Source of the DNA: Salinibacterium sp. SWN248
Lineage (GTDB): Bacteria; Actinomycetota; Actinomycetes; Actinomycetales; Microbacteriaceae
Direction of reading: 5' to 3'
DNA: 64,000 nucleotides
Assembly: GCF_015864575.1 (NCBI RefSeq)
Contig: NZ_JADYWW010000002.1
Coordinates: 248,001 to 312,000 of the forward strand
Shown here: positions 25,859-34,411 of the stretch, piece by piece
Layout: each line of letters starts with the position of its first letter
How positions within the stretch are numbered: the first letter of the stretch is position 1
Made by a program: the position numbers and the translations under genes
The notes under the pieces: model-generated
The model's input: only the letters and a program-made list of their open reading frames with translations
Database searches by the model: none
What the model was told of the DNA's origin: nothing

Positions 25859-27687
25859 GCGAGTAGTTCGTCGAGTTCGAGCCAGCGGTTCTCGACGGTG
25901 TCGAGAGCCTCTTGCAGAGCCTGCTGCTCGCCGACGAGGGCACCGAGACCAGCAAAGTCTGACTGGTCATGAGCGGCCATGCGCTGGTGAAGTTCAGCGA
26001 TCTGCCCCTGCAGCTTGGCGATCTTGCGACCGGCCGCAGCGTGCTCCTTTTGCGAGTTGCGCAGTTCAGCACCGCCCAACTTGGGCTTCGCTTTGGCGGC
26101 TGTGGCATCCGGAGCACCAGCGGCAGCGCCGCTTGCCCCCGTGGAGCCCTTGAGCTGCTGCGTGCGCAATTCGAGGTACTGGTCAACACCGCGCGGAAGG
26201 TGGCGGAAGCTGCCCTCCATCACGGCATATTGCTGGTCGGTGACGCGCTCGAGCAAGTACCGGTCGTGGCTGACAACCAGCAGCGTTCCCGGGTAGGTGT
26301 CGAGGAGGTCTTCGATCGCCGCAAGCATGTCGGTGTCGAGGTCGTTAGTGGGCTCATCCAGAATCAGCACGTTCGGCTCGGAGAGCAAAATGAGCAGCAG
26401 CTGGAGGCGACGCTTCTGACCACCCGAGAGGTCTTTCACCGGGGTGGAGAGCTGCGTGCTTGTGAAGCCAACGCGCTCCAGCATCTGGGTCGGCGTCATT
26501 TCTTTGCCGCCCGTGACATAGGTGCTCTTGTGGCGACCGATGACCGTGCTGACGCGCTCGTTCCAAATGTCTTCGAGCTCAGCAAGCTGCTGCGTGAGCG
26601 TGGCGACCTTGATGGTCTTACCGCGCTTGACGCGACCCTTGGTGGGCAAGAGGGTTCCCGAGACGAGCGACAGCAGCGTCGATTTTCCGGCGCCGTTGAC
26701 ACCCAGGATGCCCGTGCGCTCACCAGGAGCGATGCGCCAGGTGACGTCTTTCAGTACAGTCTTCTCGCCCGCGGCTCCGGAGGCGGGATCCGTGACCTGA
26801 TAGGTGACGGTGACGTCTTCGAGGTCAACGACATCTTTGCCGAGACGCTGCATCGCCATCGACGACAGCGAAACACTGTCGCGGGCGGGCGGCTCGTTCT
26901 CGATCAAATCGTTTGCCGCATCAATGCGGAACTTTGGCTTGGTGGTGCGGGCGGGAGCACCGCGGCGCAACCACGCCAGCTCTTTGCGCATCAGGTTTTG
27001 ACGCTTCGACTCTGAGGCAGCCGCCATGCGGTCACGCTCAACACGCTGCAGAATGTAGGCCGCATAGCCGCCCTCGAAGGGCTCGATCAGACGATCGTGC
27101 ACCTCCCACGTTGCGGTACAAATCTCGTCGAGGAACCACCGGTCGTGAGTGACGACCAGCAACCCACCGGCGTTAGTGCCCCAGCGGCGCTTGAGATGGT
27201 TCGCAAGCCACGAGATACCTTCGACGTCGAGGTGGTTAGTGGGCTCATCCAAGAAGATGACATCCCAGTCACCAATCAGGAGAGCAGCGAGAGCAACCCG
27301 GCGACGCTGACCACCGGAAAGGTCGCCAACTTTGGCTTCCCATGGGATGTCAGCAGCAAGACCCGCAATGACGTCGCGAACCTTGGGGTCGCCCGCCCAC
27401 ACGTGCTCATCAATGTCGCCAATGACGGTCTCGTGCACCGTCTTGGTGCCATCAAGCTCATCGGCCTGATCGAGCATGCCGAGAGTGACGCCATTGCGTC
27501 TGGTTACTCGCCCGTCGTCGGGGTCGAGCTTGCCCGAGAGCATCCGCATAAGGGTGGTTTTGCCGTCACCGTTGCGACCGACAATGCCGATACGGTCGCC
27601 CTCGTCGAGGCCGATGGTGACATTGTCGAAGATTACGCGGGTCGGAAATTCAAGATGAAGGGACTCAGCGCCAAGAAGGTGTGCCAT
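25855..27687 (-). CDS. ABC-F family ATPase (Uup-like)
   Basis: A 610-residue protein with two ABC ATPase domains and no membrane domain. Domain 1 has GRNGDGKTTLMRMLSG, LSGGQRRRVALAALL and FLDEPTNHLD; domain 2 has GVNGAGKSTLLSL, LSGGQKRRLQLLLILL and LDEPTNDLDTDM. A C-terminal coiled-coil of about 70 residues (QKEHAAAGRKIAKLQGQIAE and onward) is typical of Uup-type members. ABC-F proteins act on ribosomes; some give antibiotic resistance, but nothing here points specifically to that. ATG at 27687 starts the conserved region. It lies 19 bases after ispE. Confidence 0.93.
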   Translation of the reverse strand: MAHLLGAESLHLEFPTRVIFDNVTIGLDEGDRIGIVGRNGDGKTTLMRMLSGKLDPDDGRVTRRNGVTLGMLDQADELDGTKTVHETVIGDIDEHVWAGDPKVRDVIAGLAADIPWEAKVGDLSGGQRRRVALAALLIGDWDVIFLDEPTNHLDVEGISWLANHLKRRWGTNAGGLLVVTHDRWFLDEICTATWEVHDRLIEPFEGGYAAYILQRVERDRMAAASESKRQNLMRKELAWLRRGAPARTTKPKFRIDAANDLIENEPPARDSVSLSSMAMQRLGKDVVDLEDVTVTYQVTDPASGAAGEKTVLKDVTWRIAPGERTGILGVNGAGKSTLLSLVSGTLLPTKGRVKRGKTIKVATLTQQLAELEDIWNERVSTVIGRHKSTYVTGGKEMTPTQMLERVGFTSTQLSTPVKDLSGGQKRRLQLLLILLSEPNVLILDEPTNDLDTDMLAAIEDLLDTYPGTLLVVSHDRYLLERVTDQQYAVMEGSFRHLPRGVDQYLELRTQQLKGSTGASGAAAGAPDATAAKAKPKLGGAELRNSQKEHAAAGRKIAKLQGQIAELHQRMAAHDQSDFAGLGALVGEQQALQEALDTVENRWLELDELLA

Positions 27688-27706
27688 TCGGGCAAGCCTA
27701 CTGCGG

Positions 27707-28645
27707 TTAGTCGGTAATGATTCGCGCTCCGTGCACTGGACCGGTTGCTCGCACCACATTCATTTGGGCTGCACTGAGCGCAATCTGCAGTTCGAGAGCC
27801 GAATCGAGGTCGGCTGTGAGGAACGCTACGGTCGGCCCTGAGCCCGAAACGACGCCAGCGAGAGCACCGTTCTTTTCGCCAAGTTCAATCACTGCGGCGA
27901 GAGAGGGCTGCAACTTGAGGGCGGGGGCCTGAAGGTCATTGTGGAGACATTCGGCGAGCATGTGCGGGTCGCCGGCGCGCAACGCCTGCAGCACATCGGT
28001 CTCGACCGTTGGGGCAACCTCCGCGGGAAAAATGTCTTGAGAGTGACGCTGACGGTGGAGGTCGAGCTCGGTGTAGACCTCCGGGGTTGAGAGCCCGAAG
28101 TCGGCGAGCGCCAACACCCACTGAAACTGACCTTTGGCCAGAGCCGGGCTGAGTTGGTCGCCACGACCTGTTCCGATCGCGGTTCCACCGGTGAGCGCAA
28201 ACGGCACGTCGGAACCCAGTTCAGAAGCGAGGCCGAGCATTTCTTCGCGAGAGATGTTGGTGCCCCACAACGCGTCGCAGGCAAGGAGGGTTGCTGCGGC
28301 ATCCGCAGAACCGCCACCCATGCCGCCGGTGACAGGAACATGCTTTTCGATCTCGAGGCGAACGCCGCCGCGGTAGCCGGTGCGGCGGGCAAGCAGGCGG
28401 GCTGCTTGAATCGCAATGTTCGAACCATCGGTGGGAACGCGCGACAGGTTTACCGTTCCCGTGACAGAAACAGAGAAGTCGTCGGCGTGGAATGCTCGAA
28501 CATCTTCACACAGCGAAAGGGCCTGATAGGCAATCGCAACATCGTGATAACCATCGTCGAGCAGCGAGCCCACTTTGAGAAAGACGTTGACCTTGCCGGG
28601 GGCACGGGCGTGAACCATTGTTGAGGCTGCCGGGGCGGTAGTCAT
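27707..28645 (-). CDS. ispE: 4-diphosphocytidyl-2-C-methyl-D-erythritol kinase
   Basis: GHMP kinase of the non-mevalonate isoprenoid pathway. The 312-residue protein has the N-terminal motif [16 protein letters not shown], the ATP-binding glycine loop [20 protein letters not shown] and [13 protein letters not shown] near the C-terminus. It lies in a minus-strand run metG-tatD-rsmA-(small gene)-ispE-ABC-F, an arrangement common in actinobacteria. Confidence 0.96.
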   Translation of the reverse strand: MTTAPAASTMVHARAPGKVNVFLKVGSLLDDGYHDVAIAYQALSLCEDVRAFHADDFSVSVTGTVNLSRVPTDGSNIAIQAARLLARRTGYRGGVRLEIEKHVPVTGGMGGGSADAAATLLACDALWGTNISREEMLGLASELGSDVPFALTGGTAIGTGRGDQLSPALAKGQFQWVLALADFGLSTPEVYTELDLHRQRHSQDIFPAEVAPTVETDVLQALRAGDPHMLAECLHNDLQAPALKLQPSLAAVIELGEKNGALAGVVSGSGPTVAFLTADLDSALELQIALSAAQMNVVRATGPVHGARIITD

Positions 28646-28742
28646 GAACCAAACTTACCTTGTGCGGCGGACCTGTCTGTGCGCCGGATGGGAATAACTG
28701 GCCCCCGCGCACAATTGTGAGGGTCTCGTTACCGTAGCGAAA

Positions 28743-28970
28743 TCACGGGGAAATAGTGAGCCCGCGGATCGCCGCATAGCGCGCTGTAACCGACTCCGCC
28801 CACTCGCTGCTCACGTGAGCAGCGTTGGCTTCAAACCAGCTCAGAAACTCGGAGTGCTGCCACGTGGTTGCGCCCGCCATATCGAGAAAAGCAAACCACT
28901 CATCGGGATGCCGCCCTGTTCCTTCCAGAACGTCGCGGTCACTGGGGGTGCTGTTCGTTGCTTCCGACAT
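28743..28970 (-). CDS. Small DUF4287-like protein
   Basis: A 75-residue product. The core TGRHPDEWFAFLDMAGATTWQHSEFLSWFEAN followed by WAESVTARYAAIRG resembles the DUF4287 domain (GxxxxEWFxxLD ... H.E...W ... W.. VT..YE). Several conserved Trp and acidic residues are kept. The function of the domain is unknown. It sits between rsmA and ispE on the same strand, 43 bases after rsmA. Confidence 0.72.
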   Translation of the reverse strand: MSEATNSTPSDRDVLEGTGRHPDEWFAFLDMAGATTWQHSEFLSWFEANAAHVSSEWAESVTARYAAIRGLTISP

Positions 28971-29013
28971 GAGGTAAACCTACCGTCGTTTGGCACCAAA
29001 CGGAATGGCTGCG

Positions 29014-29844
29014 CTACGCCGCGCGGGCAATAGCAAGGAAATCGTGCACCGTGAGCTCCTCGCCGCGGGCCGTGGGCGCGACACCCGCCGCAATGAGACG
29101 GTCGGAGGCGGCAGTTGAGCTGCCCAACAGACTCGAGAGCGACTGACGCAACATTTTGCGACGCTGCTGGAAGGCGGCATCCACGAGCGCGAAGGTAGCT
29201 TTGCGTTCGTCGATCGTGCCCGGCTGTTCGCGGCGTTCAAAGCGCACGAGCACCGAGTCGACATTGGGCACGGGCCAGAACACCTGGCGGCTCACCAGAC
29301 CCGCGGTGGAGAACTCGCCGTACCAGGCCGCCTTGATGCTCGGCGAACCGTAGACCTTGCTGCCGGGGCCCGCCGCGACGCGGTTGCCGACCTCGGCCTG
29401 CACCATCACGAGGCCGCGATCGAGCGAATCGAAGTGCTCCAAGAAGTGCAGCAACACCGGCACCGACACGTTGTAGGGCAGGTTCGCGACGAAAACACGG
29501 GGGTCGTTGGGTAGCTCAGTGACGCGCAACGCGTCGTCGGTGATGACCGTGAGTTGAGCATCCGGCTGCATCTGGCTGACGGTAATGGGCAACTGGGCAG
29601 CCAGGCGCTTATCGATTTCGACAGCGACAACGGATGCCCCGGTCTCGAGCAACCCGAGGGTCAACGATCCCAGCCCTGGTCCGACCTCGACCACCGTTTC
29701 GCCCGAGACGACGTGCGCGGCCTTCACGATGCGGCGCACCGTGTTGGGATCAATGACAAAGTTTTGGCCCAACTTCTTGGTGGGCTGGATGCCGAGCAGA
29801 TCAGCAAGATCGCGGATTTCGGCGGGACCGAGCAAAGTATTCAT
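29014..29844 (-). CDS. rsmA: 16S rRNA (adenine1518-N6/adenine1519-N6)-dimethyltransferase
   Basis: Dimethylates two adenosines in the 16S rRNA 3' hairpin during 30S maturation. The 276-residue protein has KKLGQNFVIDPNTVRRIV, the SAM-binding motif VVEVGPGLGSLTLGLLE and the catalytic NLPYNVSVPVLLHFLE (NLPY). ATG at 29844 overlaps the tatD stop by four bases, so the genes are coupled. Confidence 0.96.
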   Translation of the reverse strand: MNTLLGPAEIRDLADLLGIQPTKKLGQNFVIDPNTVRRIVKAAHVVSGETVVEVGPGLGSLTLGLLETGASVVAVEIDKRLAAQLPITVSQMQPDAQLTVITDDALRVTELPNDPRVFVANLPYNVSVPVLLHFLEHFDSLDRGLVMVQAEVGNRVAAGPGSKVYGSPSIKAAWYGEFSTAGLVSRQVFWPVPNVDSVLVRFERREQPGTIDERKATFALVDAAFQQRRKMLRQSLSSLLGSSTAASDRLIAAGVAPTARGEELTVHDFLAIARAA

Positions 29845-30824
29845 CGCGTGCCTACATTCTGTGCGCTCGAGACGGATGCAGCGGTCGCGTCGCCGCGCGC
29901 GGGTGCGGCCTCGATACCGGCGGGAAGTTCGGTATCCCACGAACCATAGACGGCTTCGGTAGTGGCGGAGAGCTGAGCCGAAAGCTCGAGCTCGGTGATC
30001 TCGAGGTGAGCGGCCATCGCGCGCACCGTGTGCGGCATCAGGTACGGCGCGTTGGGCCGCCCCCGCAGCGGATGCGGCGTGAGGTAGGGAGCGTCGGTTT
30101 CGACCATAATGCGGTCGAGATCGATGACGGAGAGAGCCTCGCGCAGGTTCGCCGCGTTCTTGAACGTCACCGTTCCGGCGAACGACAAGAACCAGCCATT
30201 GTCGGCGGCGATGCGGGCCATTGCAGCGTCGCCCGAGAAGCAGTGGAAGACCGTTCGCTCGGGAGCGCCAACGCGCAGCAGTGTCTCGATGACGTCGTCG
30301 TGGGCGTCGCGATCGTGAATCTGCAGCGCCAGGCCGTGCCGTTTGGCAATCGCAATGTGCTCTTCGAAGGAGCGGAACTGCGCCGGGCGGCCCGCGTCAT
30401 CCGTGCGGAAAAAGTCGAGACCCGTTTCGCCGACCGCGCGCACTCGTGGAAGCGCGGCGAGTGCGTCGATGGCTGCGAGCGCGTCATCCAACTCCCCTGC
30501 GGCGTCGAGTTCGGGAGCATCGTTCGGGTGAATCGCTACCGCAGCGAGAACACGTGGGTTAGTGGCGGCAAGTTCAGCCGACCAACGACTCGTCGCCACA
30601 TCGGTGCCAACCTGCACGACGCCACGAACACCGACCGAGGCTGCGCGCGCGAGATGTTCGGTGAAGTAGAGCGCGCCGTCTGGCCCGCCGTCAGCGATCT
30701 CGAGGTGCGTGTGATTGTCGTAGACAACGCCCTCGAGCGGCTCAGGCAGCGGCGGATACTGCGTCTTCTCAGAGGCTTTGTCGTCGGCGCTGCGGTGACG
30801 CTGCCTCATAAACGGTTCGGTCAC
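29841..30824 (-). CDS. tatD: TatD family hydrolase
   Basis: Metal-dependent deoxyribonuclease/hydrolase of 327 residues. The metal ligands are visible: NHTHLEI (HxH), VGETGLDFF (Glu), LQIHDRDAHDD (His), HCFSGD (His) and ETDAPYLTPHPLRGRPNAP (Asp). The first 30 residues are an extra, basic stretch. The GTG start overlaps the metG stop by four bases, and its own stop overlaps rsmA, so metG-tatD-rsmA is one tight operon. Confidence 0.94.
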   Translation of the reverse strand: MTEPFMRQRHRSADDKASEKTQYPPLPEPLEGVVYDNHTHLEIADGGPDGALYFTEHLARAASVGVRGVVQVGTDVATSRWSAELAATNPRVLAAVAIHPNDAPELDAAGELDDALAAIDALAALPRVRAVGETGLDFFRTDDAGRPAQFRSFEEHIAIAKRHGLALQIHDRDAHDDVIETLLRVGAPERTVFHCFSGDAAMARIAADNGWFLSFAGTVTFKNAANLREALSVIDLDRIMVETDAPYLTPHPLRGRPNAPYLMPHTVRAMAAHLEITELELSAQLSATTEAVYGSWDTELPAGIEAAPARGDATAASVSSAQNVGTR

Positions 30825-32401
30825 GCCGTGCCGCTCTCGGCATCCACTTCAATGCGCGGGAACAGTGACGATTCGAGCGCGGTCACGCGACCGGTGTTCG
30901 ACCAGCTCGTGGCATCGTCGATGCGCTGCTCGCGCAGTTCACCCACACCACCGATGGCTTGCCAGAGCTTTTCGGTTGCCTTCGGCAGCACGGGCGACAG
31001 CAGAATCGCGAGGGTGCCCAGACCGTTGACGGTCGTGGCCAACACGGTGCCGAGACGCTCGCGGTTGGCGGGGTCTTTCGACAGCGCCCACGGCTCTTGC
31101 TCGGTGATGTACCCGTTGAGTTCATCCACGAGTTGCCACACCGAGGCCAGCGCTTCGTTGATCGCGAACGTGTCAATTAGCGCGTTCGACTGCTCGGTCG
31201 CACGCTTCTGGGTGGCAATAATCGCTTCGTCGGATGCCGTCAGCTCACCGAGCGTCGGAATCTCACCATCGAAGTACTTATTCACCATCGCAATAACGCG
31301 CGAGGCAAGGTTGCCGAAGCCGTTGGCCAGCTCTGACTGGTAGCGCGCGCTCAGGTCTTCCCAGCTGAAGGAGCCGTCTTGACCGAACGTGATGGCGCTC
31401 ATGAAGTAGTAGCGGAACGCATCAGAACCGAACGTGTCGGTGATTTGGCTCGGGGCGATACCGGTGAGCTTCGACTTGGACATCTTTTCGCCACCGACGA
31501 GCAACCAGCCGTGACCGAAGACGGCGCGCGGAACGGGTAGCCCAGCAGCCATGAGCATGGCGGGCCAGATGACGGCGTGGAAGCGGGCAATGTCTTTGCC
31601 GACGAGTTGTACGGCGGGCCAGCGCTTGGCGAACTGTTCGTCGTCGACGCCGTAGCCGATGGCGCTGACGTAGTTGAGCAGCGCATCGAACCAGACGTAC
31701 ACGACGTGGGTTTCATCCCACGGAACCTTGACACCCCAGTCGAAGCTGGAGCGCGAAATGGAGAGGTCGTCGAGCCCCTGCTTGACGAACTGCACGATTT
31801 CGTTGCGCACGCTCGCGGGCTGCACGAAGTCGGGTTGGCTTTCGTAGAGGTCGAGCAGCTTCTGCCCGAAGTCGCTCATGCGGAAGAAGTAGTTCTTCTC
31901 CTTGAGAATCTCGACGGGGCGCGAGTGAATCGCACACACGAGCTGCCCCTTGTAGTCGCCATCGGGAGCGGTGACGAGGTCATCAAGCTGCTTGTATTCT
32001 TCGCAACCGACGCAGTAGTAACCCTCGTATTCGCCGGCATAAATGTGGCCGTCGTCATAGAGGCGCTGCAGGAAGGTCGACACTGCCTTCTCGTGACGCT
32101 CATCGGTCGTGCGGATGAAGTCATCGTTGGCGATGTCGATCGTCTCGAGCAGCGGCTGCCAGGAGTCGGCAACGAGGCGGTCGGCCCACTCCTGCGGAGT
32201 CGTGTTGTTGGCCACGGCGGTGCGCAGAATCTTCTGGCCGTGCTCGTCAGTGCCCGTGAGCAACCAGGCGTCTTCACCCCGCTGACGGTGCCAGCGCGCA
32301 AGAACGTCGGCGGCCACCTCCGTATACGCGTGCCCGATGTGGGGAACGTCGTTTACATAGAAAATGGGCGTCGCAATGTAGAAGGAGTCGCCGGCAGACA
32401 T
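30821..32401 (-). CDS. metG: Methionyl-tRNA synthetase
   Basis: Charges tRNA-Met. The 526-residue protein has the class I HIGH motif as PHIGHAYTEVAADVLARW, KMSKS as GGEKMSKSKLTG, and a Cys-containing connective peptide (CVGCEEYKQLDDL ... QLVCAIHSRP) resembling the zinc knuckle. It lacks the C-terminal tRNA-binding dimerisation domain, as do many actinobacterial enzymes. It leads the tatD-rsmA operon. Confidence 0.97.
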   Translation of the reverse strand: MSAGDSFYIATPIFYVNDVPHIGHAYTEVAADVLARWHRQRGEDAWLLTGTDEHGQKILRTAVANNTTPQEWADRLVADSWQPLLETIDIANDDFIRTTDERHEKAVSTFLQRLYDDGHIYAGEYEGYYCVGCEEYKQLDDLVTAPDGDYKGQLVCAIHSRPVEILKEKNYFFRMSDFGQKLLDLYESQPDFVQPASVRNEIVQFVKQGLDDLSISRSSFDWGVKVPWDETHVVYVWFDALLNYVSAIGYGVDDEQFAKRWPAVQLVGKDIARFHAVIWPAMLMAAGLPVPRAVFGHGWLLVGGEKMSKSKLTGIAPSQITDTFGSDAFRYYFMSAITFGQDGSFSWEDLSARYQSELANGFGNLASRVIAMVNKYFDGEIPTLGELTASDEAIIATQKRATEQSNALIDTFAINEALASVWQLVDELNGYITEQEPWALSKDPANRERLGTVLATTVNGLGTLAILLSPVLPKATEKLWQAIGGVGELREQRIDDATSWSNTGRVTALESSLFPRIEVDAESGTA

Positions 32402-32541
32402 GCCCCCATTCTATTCGCCTGTGTCGATTGATTACGCCGGGGGTGTTTTGAGCGCAGCAGCAACAGTCCACGACCGAGTCGGGAGTCGGATGCACGCCTC
32501 CCCATGTGGGAGTGTGTGGTTTTTTCTTTATTTGTGTTGCA

Positions 32542-32553
32542 TTGCCGCGGCAA
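32542..32553. promoter_or_regulatory. Palindrome upstream of fruR, possible operator
   Basis: TTGCCGCGGCAA is a perfect 12 base palindrome 57 bases before the fruR start, following an AT-rich stretch (TTTTTTCTTTATTTGTG). Its position fits an operator for the DeoR-type regulator encoded downstream. No second copy was found, so the assignment is tentative. Confidence 0.4.
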
Positions 32554-32610
32554 CAAGCGTACTCTCGCAGAAACGCAGTCGGGTGCGTTGGCAATCACTG
32601 GAGATTACGG

Positions 32611-33399
32611 ATGTACGCAGAAGAGCGGCAACAGCACATAGAGGGCACGCTTGCTGAAGTTGGTCGCGTCGCCGTAATCGACCTCGCCCGCACGTTCGAC
32701 GTGTCAAGCGAAACGGTCCGTCGAGACCTCGATCAGCTCGAAGCACGAGGCGTATTGCGTCGCGTGCACGGGGGCGCGGTCTCGGCGGCTCGGATTAGTC
32801 GCGTCGAGGAAAGTGTCGCTGCCCGCACCGACCGCAACTCGGATGCCAAAGAGCGCATTGCGGTGGCCGCGATGGCCCTTATTCCGTCCACCTTCACCGG
32901 CGCGATCAGCATCGACTCGGGCACCACGACGAGCCGCCTGGCGCAGCACTTGCGTGACTGGCAGCCCGCGACATCCGCTGGTTCGCTGACCGTCATCACC
33001 AACTCGATCTCGATTGCCGCAATCGTGAGCGAGAACCCGCACATTGAGGTTCAGCTCATCGGCGGTCGCTTGCGCGGCATCACGGGGGCTGCGGTCGGTT
33101 CCACCACGCTCAGCCAGCTGGCGGGCATCCGCCCCGATATCGCATTCTTGGGAGCCAACGGTGTTCACGCCGACTTTGGTTTCAGCACGCCAGACCCCGA
33201 CGAAGCAGCCGTCAAGAGCGCGCTCACTCGAGGTTCGCGTCGCGCCATCGCTCTCGTCGACGCGTCGAAGCTCGGCATCGAAACGCTGATGAGTTTCGCC
33301 TCACTCTCGGAGGTCGACACCATCATCACCGATCACTCCCCCGACGATGACCTCACGCTTGCCCTCGGGCGCGCGGATGTCGAAACGGTGATCGCATGA
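32611..33399 (+). CDS. fruR: DeoR family regulator of fructose utilisation
   Basis: A 262-residue protein. The N-terminal helix-turn-helix (YAEERQQHIEGTLAEVGRVAVIDLARTF, then VSSETVRRDLDQLEARGVLRRVHGGA) is the DeoR signature. A C-terminal sugar-phosphate-binding DeoRC domain has IDSGTTTSRLAQHL and VIALVDASKLG-like motifs. ATG at 32611 has GGAGA upstream; the frame is open further up, but those residues are not conserved. It overlaps fruK by four bases, so it most likely represses the fru operon and responds to fructose 1-phosphate. Confidence 0.92.
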   Translation: MYAEERQQHIEGTLAEVGRVAVIDLARTFDVSSETVRRDLDQLEARGVLRRVHGGAVSAARISRVEESVAARTDRNSDAKERIAVAAMALIPSTFTGAISIDSGTTTSRLAQHLRDWQPATSAGSLTVITNSISIAAIVSENPHIEVQLIGGRLRGITGAAVGSTTLSQLAGIRPDIAFLGANGVHADFGFSTPDPDEAAVKSALTRGSRRAIALVDASKLGIETLMSFASLSEVDTIITDHSPDDDLTLALGRADVETVIA

Positions 33400-34373
33400 T
33401 CGTCACCATCACCGCCAACCCCAGCCTCGATCGCACGATCGAGCTCGACTCTGCTCTCGACCGCGGCGAAGTTCAGCGCTCGGTAGCTAGCAGCGAGCAG
33501 CCAGGCGGCAAGGGTGTCAACGTGTCGCGAGCGCTCATCGCGTCGGGCCTCGACACGATTGCCGTGCTGCCCGGCGATGCTTCTGACCCGATGCTGGTCG
33601 CCCTGCGCGCCGAGCACACTCCGACCGCTGGGCTGCCGATCGCGGGTCGCGTGCGCTCCAACGTGACGATCACCGAGCCCGATGGCACGACCACCAAGAT
33701 CAACGAGCCCGGCCCGCAGCTCACCGCTGATGACGATGCCGCTCTCATCGATCTTGTCGTCTCGCACGCTCGCCGTGCAGAGTGGGTTGTTCTCGCCGGC
33801 TCGCTTCCTCCCGGCCTGAGCGACGACTTTTATGTGCGCGTCATTGAAGCCATTCGCGCTGCCGCTGCTGACGATACGGCTGCTGGCGCGTGCCCCCGAA
33901 TCGCCGTCGACTCCTCCGGCTCCCCCATGCTCGCGCTCATTGAGTCGGGTGTTGGCGTTGACCTCATTAAGCCCAACGCCGAAGAGCTCGCAGAAATGAC
34001 CGGCCTTCCCGACACGTTTGAGGACGATCCGGATGCCGCCGCTGCCGCCGCGCTCAGCCTCGTCGCTCGCGGCTGCCGTGCCGTCCTCGCCACCCTCGGA
34101 TCACGCGGAGCGCTCCTCGTGACCGCCGACGAGACGTGGCGCGCCACCATGCCTCCCGTGGCGGCCAAGAGCACCGTCGGCGCCGGAGATGCCTCCTTAG
34201 CCGGTTACCTTCTCGCCGACCAGCGCGGTGCTGCCCCCGAACGACGCCTCGCGCAGGCCGTCGCTCACGGAGCCGCCGCCGCCTCCCTGCCCGGCAGCAC
34301 CATGCCGAGCCCCGAAGACACCACCCCCACCGCCGCTGACGTGCGCCTACTCAGCCGCCCCACCGCACCATAA
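33396..34373 (+). CDS. fruK: 1-phosphofructokinase
   Basis: Phosphorylates fructose 1-phosphate to fructose 1,6-bisphosphate. The 325-residue PfkB-family kinase shows the N-terminal motif ITANPSLDRTIELDSAL, GGKGVNVSRAL, the LIKPNAEELAEMTG substrate motif and the catalytic STVGAGDASLAGYL anion hole with Asp. ATG at 33396 overlaps the fruR stop (ATGA). It acts on the product of the PTS encoded next. Confidence 0.95.
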   Translation: MIVTITANPSLDRTIELDSALDRGEVQRSVASSEQPGGKGVNVSRALIASGLDTIAVLPGDASDPMLVALRAEHTPTAGLPIAGRVRSNVTITEPDGTTTKINEPGPQLTADDDAALIDLVVSHARRAEWVVLAGSLPPGLSDDFYVRVIEAIRAAAADDTAAGACPRIAVDSSGSPMLALIESGVGVDLIKPNAEELAEMTGLPDTFEDDPDAAAAAALSLVARGCRAVLATLGSRGALLVTADETWRATMPPVAAKSTVGAGDASLAGYLLADQRGAAPERRLAQAVAHGAAAASLPGSTMPSPEDTTPTAADVRLLSRPTAP

Positions 34374-34411
34374 ATCTCAGCATCACCACTGCTGCCTACA
34401 AGGAGAAAGCA

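Noticed and set aside
32470-32540. CTCCC/GGGAG hairpin followed by a T-rich run as a terminator upstream of fruR
   Set aside because: The stem is only five pairs, the T run is ten bases away, and no plus-strand gene precedes it; it is more likely part of the promoter region.
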